Positions 57,435 to 64,000 of a stretch of 64,000 bases of DNA are shown piece after piece. Origin of the DNA: Polaromonas sp. CF318 (GTDB lineage: Bacteria > Pseudomonadota > Gammaproteobacteria > Burkholderiales > Burkholderiaceae_C); contig NZ_AKIV01000008.1 of the NCBI RefSeq assembly GCF_000282655.1, positions 1 through 64,000 of the forward strand, given 5' to 3'. Position 1 is the stretch's first letter, and each line of letters starts with the position of its first letter. A program made the translations under genes and the position numbers. The notes beneath the pieces are model-generated. The model did no database searches. It was not told where the DNA came from and saw only the letters and a program-made list of their open reading frames with translations.

Positions 57435-58454
57435 TCAGCGCGCGGCGGGGTGGGCGTTTCGCGGGGGCTGGGCCGCTCTGGCCGCCCGGGCCAGTTTTCT
57501 GGCATGGGCTTCCATCACCGCGTAGACGGCGGTGGCAATGCCCAGCGGCGCCACGTAATAGATCAGCCGGTAGGCCACCAGGGCGGCGAGCAGCTCGGCC
57601 TGCGGCATCAGGTGCGAGAGCAGGGCGACAAACACCGCCTCCAGCACGCCCAGGCCGGCGGGGATGTGGGTGATGACGCCGGCCACCGCCGCCAGCAGCA
57701 GCACGCTGGCGACGGCGGAGAACTCGATGCGGTGCTGCAGCAGGATGAACAGGATGCCCGACATGACCAGCCAGTTGCCGGCGCCCATCAGCAGCTGCAG
57801 CACCGCCAGCCGCGGTGAAGGCAGCTCTATGGTGTGGCCGCGCAGCTCGTAGTGGCGCCGGCGCGTGAAGGCGCAGATGCCCAGGTAGGCCGCGGCCGCC
57901 GCCAGCAGCGCCAGGCCGGCCAGGCGCAGGTGGACCGGGGTGACGGGCCAGCCGGCCGGCAAGGTGGGCGGGTGCAGGCTGAACACCAGGCCGGCCAGCA
58001 GCACATACCCCATCCAGTTGGCCAGCATGCTGATGGACATGACGCGGGTGATGGCGCCGGGCTTGAGGCCCAGGCGCGAATACAGGCGAAAGCGGAAGGC
58101 CACGCCGCCGACCAGCGAGCCGAGGTTGAGGTTGAAGGCATAGCTGGTGAAGGTCACCAGCATCACGGTGGAGGCGCTGAGCTTGTGGTGCGTGTAGTGC
58201 CGGCCCAGCAGGTCAAAGCAGCTGTACAGCGTGAAGCTGGCCGCGGCCAGGGCCACGGCGCCCCAGGCGGCGCTGAGCGGGTAGTCCTCCAGCGAGCTGA
58301 GCACCTCGCCCCATTCAATGCTGCGGGCCTGCGACACCAGCAGGGCGGCCACCAGCGCAAAGAACAGGGCGGTGGTGCCGCGCCTGAGCCAGGGCCACCA
58401 GGGGCGGCCGCGCAAGGGGCTGCGCGCAAGGGTCTGGCTGCCGCTTGAAGCCAT
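57435..58454 (-). CDS. ybhN: YbhN/LPG synthetase transmembrane-domain protein
   Basis: A 339-aa polytopic protein of the lysylphosphatidylglycerol synthetase TM-domain family (UPF0104) without the catalytic GNAT-like domain. Signatures: SYAFNLNLGSLVGGVAFRFRLY, LANWMGYVLLAG, HIPAGLGVLEAVF. It is the third gene of ybhP-clsB-ybhN, the order found in E. coli. A lipid-transport role is inferred. Confidence 0.85.
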   Translation of the reverse strand: MASSGSQTLARSPLRGRPWWPWLRRGTTALFFALVAALLVSQARSIEWGEVLSSLEDYPLSAAWGAVALAAASFTLYSCFDLLGRHYTHHKLSASTVMLVTFTSYAFNLNLGSLVGGVAFRFRLYSRLGLKPGAITRVMSISMLANWMGYVLLAGLVFSLHPPTLPAGWPVTPVHLRLAGLALLAAAAAYLGICAFTRRRHYELRGHTIELPSPRLAVLQLLMGAGNWLVMSGILFILLQHRIEFSAVASVLLLAAVAGVITHIPAGLGVLEAVFVALLSHLMPQAELLAALVAYRLIYYVAPLGIATAVYAVMEAHARKLARAARAAQPPRNAHPAAR

Positions 58455-58461
58455 CAGGCGC

Positions 58462-59754
58462 TCACACGGGTTTGGCCTGGCTCACCGGCTCGGGATCGCG
58501 GCCGGTGGGGCCGGCGGAGTTGGGAAGGCCCTGGCCGGCGGGTGTGATGCGCGGCGTGTGCGCGGGCAGCCAGCCGGCCCAGGCCGGGTAGCGGCGCAGC
58601 AGGTGGAACACAAAGTAGCTGCGCACGGTGCGCCACCAGCTGGGTTCCACCAGGCTGTCATGGGTCACCTGTTTGCAGTTGTTGCGGATCAGGGCCTCCA
58701 GCCGCGCGCCCAGCTCGCTGTTGAAGGCCTGGTCGCGTATGACGACGTTGGCCTCCAGGTTCAGCGAGAGGCTGAGCGGGTCCAGGTTGCTGGAGCCCAC
58801 AGTGGCCCAGTCGTCGTCGATGACGGCCACCTTGCCGTGCAGCGGCCGCTCGCAGTATTCGTAGATGCGCACGCCGGCGTCCAGCAGGTGGTGGTAGAGC
58901 ATGCTGGCGGCGGTCTTGACGATGGCCATGTCGGGTTCGCCCTGCAGGATCAGGCGCACGTCCACGCCGCGCCGCGCGGCGTGGCGCATCTCCCTGAGCA
59001 GCCGGTAGCCGGGGAAGAAGTAGGCATTGGCGATGACCACGCGCTTGCGCGCCATGCGCAGCGCCGCGCGGTAGTGGCGCTCGATGTCGTTGGTGTGCTT
59101 GCGGTTGTCGCGGGTGACAAAAAGCGCGGAGGCCTCGCCCACCGGCGCGGGAATGCTGTCGCCGCGCCAGGCGCCGGCCAGTGAACGCGCGCGGTCGGAA
59201 AAGCGCTCGCGCAGGCCCGCGGGCGGCTCGGCGCCGGCATTGCGCTGGCCGGCGGCCAGGGCGCGGCGCACAAAGCCGTGGATGTCGGCGACGATGGGGC
59301 CTTCGATCTCGACGGCATAGTCCTGCTTGGCCAGCGGACCGAAGTCGGCCAGGTGGTCGGCCGAGTAGTTGATGCCGCCCACGAAGGCGCGCTCGCCGTC
59401 GACCACCACGATCTTGCGGTGCATGCGGCGAAACAGGTTGGTGCGCCAGCCCCAGAGCCTGGGGCCCGGGTCGAACACATGCACGCGCACGCCGGCGCGC
59501 GTGAGGGTGGAGATGAATTCGGGCGACAGGTCGGGCGAGCCGTAGCCGTCTATGGTCATGTCGACCTGCACGCCGCGCCGCGCGGCCTGGTGCAGGGCCG
59601 CGTGCAGCTCTTCGCCGACCTTGTCCTCAAACAGGATGAAGGTCTCCAGCACGACTTCATGCCTGGCGGCGGCGATGCACTCGAACACGCGCGGGAAGAA
59701 CTCCTCGCCGTTCTCAAGCAGGTGGAACTGGTTGCCGCTCACCCACCTCGACAT
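58462..59754 (-). CDS. clsB: cardiolipin synthase B (phospholipase D superfamily)
   Basis: A 430-aa PLD-fold enzyme with two HKD motifs (HRKIVVVDGERAFVGG and HGKVAVIDDDWATVGSSNLD). It transfers phosphatidyl groups to make cardiolipin. No N-terminal membrane helices, as in ClsB/YbhO. It starts 2 bp after ybhP, which implies translational coupling. Confidence 0.93.
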   Translation of the reverse strand: MSRWVSGNQFHLLENGEEFFPRVFECIAAARHEVVLETFILFEDKVGEELHAALHQAARRGVQVDMTIDGYGSPDLSPEFISTLTRAGVRVHVFDPGPRLWGWRTNLFRRMHRKIVVVDGERAFVGGINYSADHLADFGPLAKQDYAVEIEGPIVADIHGFVRRALAAGQRNAGAEPPAGLRERFSDRARSLAGAWRGDSIPAPVGEASALFVTRDNRKHTNDIERHYRAALRMARKRVVIANAYFFPGYRLLREMRHAARRGVDVRLILQGEPDMAIVKTAASMLYHHLLDAGVRIYEYCERPLHGKVAVIDDDWATVGSSNLDPLSLSLNLEANVVIRDQAFNSELGARLEALIRNNCKQVTHDSLVEPSWWRTVRSYFVFHLLRRYPAWAGWLPAHTPRITPAGQGLPNSAGPTGRDPEPVSQAKPV

Positions 59755-59756
59755 TG

Positions 59757-60659
59757 CTAGAGCTCGATTTCTGCCGCTAGTGGCGCGTGGTCCGATAAAT
59801 GCGACCAGGGCCGCAGCGGCAGCACCACGGGCGCATGGCCGATGGCGTTGCGCACATAGATGCGGTCCAGGCGCAGCAGGGGCAGGCGGGCGGGAAAGGT
59901 CCTGGCGGCCTTGCCGTTGGCCTGCACAAAGACTTCGTGCAGTTCGGCGCCTTTTTCAAGCCGCGCATGGGCGCGGTGGCGCCAGTCGTTGAAGTCGCCG
60001 GCCACCACCACGGGGGCGTGCGGCGGAATGTCCTGGCGCACCAGCTCGCAGAGCATGTCCATCTGCTGCTCGCGGTGCGTTTCCATGAGGCCCAGGTGCA
60101 CGCAGACGGCGTGCACGTTGACGCTGCGGCCGGGGATCTGCAGCTCGCAATGCAGCAGGCCGCGGCGCTCGGGGCCGCTGATGGAGACGTCGCGGTTTTC
60201 AAAACGCACGATGGGAAATTTCGACAGCACCGCGTTGCCGTGGTGGCCGTTGGTGTAGACGGCGTTGCGGCCGTAGGCGAACTGCGGCCAGATGGTGTCG
60301 GCCAGGAATTCGTAGTGCGGCGTGTCGGGGTAGTTGTCGAACTTGTCGGCGTGCTTGACGTGGTTGCCCGTCACTTCCTGCAGGAACACCACGTCCGCGC
60401 CCACGCTGCGCACCGCCTCGCGCAACTCGGGCAGGATGAATTTGCGGTTGAAGAAGGTAAAGCCCTTGTGGATGTTGACCGTGAGCACCTTGAAGGAAAA
60501 CGAGGACTCGGGGCTCACGGCCGCCAGCGCGGTCTGGGTGTCGGCCTCGACGGCGGCCATGTCGACGCGTGTGCCGGCTTTGGGCGGCGCGACGGGCACG
60601 GCGACGGACAGCGCGTCGGGCGCGCGGCGGCGGGAGGAGTCGGACGGAAGATTTTGCAT
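59757..60659 (-). CDS. ybhP: endonuclease/exonuclease/phosphatase family protein YbhP
   Basis: A 300-aa EEP-fold phosphohydrolase ([43 protein letters not shown]). First gene of the ybhP-clsB-ybhN operon. A phospholipid head-group or sugar-phosphate substrate is likely but unproven. Confidence 0.9.
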   Translation of the reverse strand: MQNLPSDSSRRRAPDALSVAVPVAPPKAGTRVDMAAVEADTQTALAAVSPESSFSFKVLTVNIHKGFTFFNRKFILPELREAVRSVGADVVFLQEVTGNHVKHADKFDNYPDTPHYEFLADTIWPQFAYGRNAVYTNGHHGNAVLSKFPIVRFENRDVSISGPERRGLLHCELQIPGRSVNVHAVCVHLGLMETHREQQMDMLCELVRQDIPPHAPVVVAGDFNDWRHRAHARLEKGAELHEVFVQANGKAARTFPARLPLLRLDRIYVRNAIGHAPVVLPLRPWSHLSDHAPLAAEIEL

Positions 60660-60977
60660 AAGGCAGTCGGGGAAACGCGCAGGAGTGCGGCAGGCAGGGG
60701 GGCGGTCACCCGGACAGCCATTGTGGCCCCGCGCGTCTTTTCCCAGGTGTAGGACAGAAACTTATTTGTACACGAGCCTGGCTGACCCTTTCCTGTGAAC
60801 AGGTTCACGAAAAGGGCCGCAACCACACGCCGCGGGCGCAGTGTCCTACATGGCGCGGCGGGCCTCTCCGGCAGGCCCGCCGCGGCCCGGCCCCTAAATT
60901 GAAATCAGCCCCGTTACATCAGGGCCTGTTTATTCAATGCGCCTTATCCAATGGGGCCAACCGAAGAGGAAATCACC
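60660..60977. other. 318-bp divergent intergenic region with inverted repeats
   Basis: Contains TGTAGGACA (60748-60756) and its exact inverse TGTCCTACA (60842-60850). An 11-bp GC hairpin lies at 60855-60883 (GCGGCGGGCCT/AGGCCCGCCGC). No gene seen. It separates ybhP (minus) from the small secreted-protein gene (plus). Confidence 0.55.
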
Positions 60978-61307
60978 ATGACGAAAATTTCAATGAAATC
61001 CATTCCCGCAGCGGCTGCGATTGTTTCCGCCTTGTTGCTGGGCGCCCAGGTCCAGGCCCAGACGCCGACCGATACCACGACGCCGCCCGGAAGCACGAAG
61101 GCCAAGGACCAGAACGCTGCGGCCCCTGCGGGCGGTGTGGCCAAGACGCCTGAAGCACGCACGGCCGCCAAGGCCGACCGTGCGGCAGCCAAGGCCGCCA
61201 AGCGCGAGAAACGCGCGGCCAAACGCGCGCAGAACTCCGCCGCGCGTGACGCCGCCGCCACCTCGACCGGCGGCGCGCAAGGCCCTGCGAAAGGCGACAC
61301 CCATTAA
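60978..61307 (+). CDS. secreted Ala/Lys-rich hypothetical protein
   Basis: A 109-aa protein with a signal peptide (SIPAAAAIVSALLLG to VQAQT). A charged Ala/Lys/Arg-rich mature part follows (AAKADRAAAKAAKREKRAAK), then the end PAKGDTH. GAGGAAAT lies before the ATG. It pairs with the next gene, which has a similar leader and ending. A histone-like or polymer-binding role is speculation. Confidence 0.65.
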   Translation: MTKISMKSIPAAAAIVSALLLGAQVQAQTPTDTTTPPGSTKAKDQNAAAPAGGVAKTPEARTAAKADRAAAKAAKREKRAAKRAQNSAARDAAATSTGGAQGPAKGDTH

Positions 61308-61446
61308 GAAGACCGGCCAATCCGTTTGGGGCGAAGTGGTGATCCACGACTCCAGGCGGTGTGGGCAGGCCGCAGCGGTTTTCGTTGCGGCCCTGTCGGA
61401 TGGGTTGCCATGTTGAGCAAACCCATCGTTTTTGAAGGAGACTGAA

Positions 61447-61995
61447 ATGTCCAAGTTCTTGATTCGTTCGATTCCCGGCGCCGTGGCGCTGACCCTGGCG
61501 GCCGCGCTGGCCGCCCCCGGCGCTTTCGCGCAAAGCCTGGGAGTCGGCGTGGGTGTGGGCGCTGGTGCCGGTGTGAGTGGCAACAGGGCCGCCGGCAATG
61601 CCGGGGCCGGCCTGGGTGTGAACCTGGGTGTCAATGCCGGCCAGAACGCCAATATTGATGCGGCCACCCGCGCAAATGCGGGCGGTGGCGGCGACAGCGG
61701 CACCGGTGCGGCCGTCGGCCGTGTGGGCACCGCTGCCGGCGTCGGCGCGGGCGCCAATGTCTCAGGCGCGGCCCAAGGCGCCGGCGAGCTGAGCGGCCGG
61801 GCCACGGGCGCGGTGGATGACACCGCACGCGCCACAGGCCGGGCCGTGGCCCGCACGGGCAGCGCCGTGAAGAGCGGCGCCAAGCGCACTTACAACGGTG
61901 TGAGCAGCGGTGTGGGCAATGCCGCGGGCAGCCTCCAGGGCGGCGTGCAGGGCAGTGTCCAGGGCGGTGCGGCCGTCAGCGGCGGCACCCACTAA
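61447..61995 (+). CDS. secreted Gly/Ala-rich hypothetical protein
   Basis: A 182-aa protein with a signal peptide (LIRSIPGAVALTLAAALAA to AFAQS). The mature part is low complexity and rich in Gly, Ala, Val and Asn, ending AAVSGGTH. AAGGAG is upstream. Like the preceding gene it has a K/R-SIP signal start and ends in Thr-His. No catalytic motif. Possibly a surface or matrix protein. Confidence 0.65.
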   Translation: MSKFLIRSIPGAVALTLAAALAAPGAFAQSLGVGVGVGAGAGVSGNRAAGNAGAGLGVNLGVNAGQNANIDAATRANAGGGGDSGTGAAVGRVGTAAGVGAGANVSGAAQGAGELSGRATGAVDDTARATGRAVARTGSAVKSGAKRTYNGVSSGVGNAAGSLQGGVQGSVQGGAAVSGGTH

Positions 61996-62041
61996 AGGCT
62001 GAAGTTCGCCGCCCGTTCGCGGGCGGTTGGCTCAGATCCCC

Positions 62042-62079
62042 AAAGCCGGGCGCGGGCATGTCCCGCGGCCCGGCTTTTT
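62042..62079 (+). terminator. intrinsic terminator after the Gly-rich protein gene
   Basis: AAAGCCGGGC and GCCCGGCTTT enclose an inner CGGG/CCCG stem, followed by TTTTTCC. It is 47 bp after the stop and before the convergent FMN reductase gene. Confidence 0.85.
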
Positions 62080-62087
62080 CCTGTCTT

Positions 62088-63158
62088 TTATTTGGGCCGG
62101 GGCGGCCGCAGATTTTTGCCGGGCTCGGGCAGTGTTCCCGCCCGCAAGGCCTTGACCGCGCCGGCCACCGCGCTGGCCACGTTGCGCACTTCGGCCAGCA
62201 CGGCCTTGTCGGCGTCCAGCGTGTCGTGGCTGGTGGCATAGGGCTCGTAGTAGCCGATGTAGCGGTCCAGCCGGGCCAGGCTGCCGGCGTCCACCAGGCC
62301 CATCCAGTCCAGCCAGTCGCTGAGGCCGCGCCGCACGCCTTCGATGCCGGCGACATCGCCGTGCACCACCAGGCCATAGGCGCGGCCGGCCAGGTGTTTG
62401 GGATAGTCCCAGCCTTTCATCTCGAGCGCCTTGGCTTCTTCCGGCTTTTTGCCGTGGGTGCTGGTGGGGTCGGGGTTGCCGCCGTCGGCGCAGACCAGGC
62501 GGTCCATCATGAGCTTGAGCGGGCTGGGCGACTGGTACCAGTACACCGGCGTGAGGATGATGACGCCGTGCGCGGCCGTCCAGCGTTCATAAATCTCGGC
62601 CATCCAGTCGCCGGTCTGCCCCAGCGCATGGTTGGGGTAGCAGCTGCAGGGCCAGTGACACAGCGGCATGGCGGTGGAGACGCAGCCCTTGCAGGGGTGG
62701 ATGTTCAGGCGGTAGCCGGACGTGAGCAGGCTCAGGTCCAGCACATCGGCCTGCATGCCCGCGCCTTCCAGCGTGGTTCTGGCGGTGTTGAGCAGCCGCC
62801 AGGTCTTGGAGATCTCGCCGGGGCAGGTGCCGTCATTGCGGGCCGAGCCGCAGATCAGCAGCACGCGGGGCGGCGTGGCGGGATTTTCCCATTCGGCCTG
62901 CGCTTTCTGCAGGCGCGCGCGGGTTTGCAGCCACTCGGTCGACAGCTGGTAATCAGGGTCGGCAAAGCCCGCGCCGGCCTTGCGCGTATGCGGCGCCTTG
63001 CGGCCTTCCTGGTAGGCATCCCAGGCCAGCGCCGCCAGGCGCGCGAGGGCCGGGTCTTCGGCGCGAAAAGCCGGGTCCACAAAGGACTGCATGAAGCGTT
63101 CGTGGAATGCCTCGCGCGACAGAACGGGCGGCGCCTGGCCTTTGCGGACTGGGGTCAT
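62088..63158 (-). CDS. NADPH-dependent FMN reductase/flavodoxin-family protein
   Basis: A 356-aa protein. The C-terminal 260 residues are an NADPH-dependent FMN reductase fold: VLLICGSARNDGTCPGEISK (phosphate loop), ILTPVYWYQSPSPLKLMMDR. A Cys-rich HPCKGCVSTAMPLCHWPCSC segment lies between them. About 95 extra N-terminal residues are helical with unknown role. The Cys cluster recalls iron-sulfur flavoproteins. Confidence 0.82.
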   Translation of the reverse strand: MTPVRKGQAPPVLSREAFHERFMQSFVDPAFRAEDPALARLAALAWDAYQEGRKAPHTRKAGAGFADPDYQLSTEWLQTRARLQKAQAEWENPATPPRVLLICGSARNDGTCPGEISKTWRLLNTARTTLEGAGMQADVLDLSLLTSGYRLNIHPCKGCVSTAMPLCHWPCSCYPNHALGQTGDWMAEIYERWTAAHGVIILTPVYWYQSPSPLKLMMDRLVCADGGNPDPTSTHGKKPEEAKALEMKGWDYPKHLAGRAYGLVVHGDVAGIEGVRRGLSDWLDWMGLVDAGSLARLDRYIGYYEPYATSHDTLDADKAVLAEVRNVASAVAGAVKALRAGTLPEPGKNLRPPRPK

Positions 63159-63253
63159 CGAGCCAGTTTAGTGAGGCCGCGCGGCGCGAAAGCCGGCATT
63201 CGATGCCGTCCTACGCGGGCTTTGGGCGGTGTCCGTCGGGTTTCAAAGGTGCA

Positions 63254-63287
63254 CAAAAAAGCCCGCACCGGGCTGCGGTGCGGGCTT
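63254..63287 (-). terminator. intrinsic terminator of the LTXXQ protein gene
   Basis: Minus strand: AAGCCCGCACCG, 5-nt loop, CGGTGCGGGCTT, then TTTTG. A perfect 12-bp stem just after the stop of the LTXXQ protein gene. Confidence 0.88.
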
Positions 63288-63302
63288 GGTGCGGAGGCCG
63301 GC

Positions 63303-63845
63303 TTAGCCCTTTTGCGGGCCGGGGCCGCCGTGCTCGCGGTGGCCGCCGCGCATGCCGTGCTTCTTGTGCTCGGCATCAAAGGTTTTTTGCTGCTCGGGGC
63401 TCAGCACGGCGTAGAAGGCCTTGGTGGCTTCACCGCGCTTGTCCATGGCGGCGTTCATCTCGGCCATGTGCTGGGTGCGCATTTCTTTCATCTTGTCGAT
63501 GCGCTGGGGCGTGGTCAGCTTGTCGAACTCGGCGCGCTGCTCGGGCGTGGGGCGGGGGCCGTGCGCGGGCGGCTGCATGGCGGCCGTGTAGCTGGTCCAT
63601 GCACCTTCCTGGGCCGGGGTGAGCTTGAGCTTGGCCTTGAGTTCGGCCTGGCGCTTGGCGATCATGGCCTGCATCTTGGCGGGGTCATGGCGGCCCATGC
63701 GCTCGCCGTGCGCGCCTGCGGGAGGCGGCGATCCGGCCGGGGGGGCGGGAGGCGTTTGCGCCATGGCGCCGGCGCCCACCGTTGCCAGCAGGCCGGCCAG
63801 GACAAGGCTGTTGAGGGAAGCGGAGGGCTTGAATGCGAATTTCAT
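63303..63845 (-). CDS. LTXXQ (Spy/CpxP-like) periplasmic protein
   Basis: A 180-aa secreted protein with a signal peptide (to about AMAQT). The Spy/CpxP hallmarks LKLTPAQEGAW and LSPEQQKTF (LTxxQ-type repeats) flank helical segments. The N- and C-terminal ends are His/Met/Gly-rich (GAHGERMGRH, KHGMRGGHREHGG), consistent with metal binding. Probably an envelope-stress chaperone. The ATG at 63845 is chosen over 63896. Confidence 0.83.
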   Translation of the reverse strand: MKFAFKPSASLNSLVLAGLLATVGAGAMAQTPPAPPAGSPPPAGAHGERMGRHDPAKMQAMIAKRQAELKAKLKLTPAQEGAWTSYTAAMQPPAHGPRPTPEQRAEFDKLTTPQRIDKMKEMRTQHMAEMNAAMDKRGEATKAFYAVLSPEQQKTFDAEHKKHGMRGGHREHGGPGPQKG

Positions 63846-64000
63846 GGGGACTTCCTTTCGAAGAGAAGATGCCTGAAAAATCCGCTGCCGTGACATACGG
63901 CTTTTGGCTTCAGGTTGAAGGCAAGTGTGGCGGCACTCTGTATCCCCGCCGTTGCCCGAGCAATGAGGGCTTGTAAAGTTTCTTGAATACTCACCCCTAT

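Overview
The window is a stretch of high-GC chromosome from a betaproteobacterium, most likely a Comamonadaceae member of the Burkholderiales (Polaromonas/Rhodoferax-like; the genus is inference from gene content and order). It spans the replication origin. The minus-strand cluster rpmH-rnpA-yidD-yidC with mnmE lies left of the origin. The plus-strand series dnaA-dnaN-gyrB lies right of it, with DnaA boxes in the dnaA-dnaN spacer. No rRNA, tRNA, prophage, intact insertion sequence or CRISPR array was seen.

Layout. 0-7.5 kb: the end of a cell-wall sugar kinase (amgK), rsmE, an MFS exporter, two hydrolases, DUF72 and psd. 7.5-12.3 kb: a copper module (copZ-like gene divergent from copA-cueR, each with a CueR-type promoter) and an alkB pair of 2OG-Fe(II) oxygenases. 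12.3-19.3 kb: a minus-strand block of a Hyi-type isomerase, a SulP permease, chrA, chrB and metW-metX; metX has a SAM-II riboswitch with a terminator. 19.3-21.5 kb: a GDT1-type Mn exporter with a yybP-ykoY riboswitch, and an ammonium transporter with a probable sigma-54 promoter. 21.5-25.8 kb: a bufferin-type RiPP operon (DUF2282 precursor, DUF692 MNIO, DUF2063, DoxX), a TlpA-like thioredoxin, and an ECF sigma/anti-sigma pair. 26.4-38 kb: housekeeping genes, namely an RRM protein, the Kdo/LPS genes lptC-kdsC-kdsD, a Kef antiporter, apt, mnmE and yidC/yidD/rnpA. 38.7-45 kb: the origin and replication genes. 45.3-50 kb: an accessory patch with a DEDDh exonuclease, an SRA-like/HNH endonuclease of lower GC, small proteins, a myo-inositol oxygenase and a MITE-like repeat. 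50.2-64 kb: minCDE, a metallophosphoesterase, an ABC1 kinase, DUF296, a DUF4130 DNA-repair-type gene behind a LexA box, the ybhP-clsB-ybhN operon, small secreted proteins, an FMN reductase and an LTXXQ protein.

The most interesting system is the bufferin operon. The tlpA-like gene and the precursor gene carry the same promoter signature, GCGTAAG-N17-GACTA, with identical spacing, and both sit beside the ECF sigma gene. I infer that this sigma factor drives a copper- or redox-response regulon that makes a post-translationally modified, Cys-containing periplasmic peptide. Other regulatory elements read directly from sequence are the two riboswitches, the divergent CueR operators, a DnaA-trio unwinding site at oriC, an 11-bp phased TTCGA array in front of gyrB, and an SOS box.
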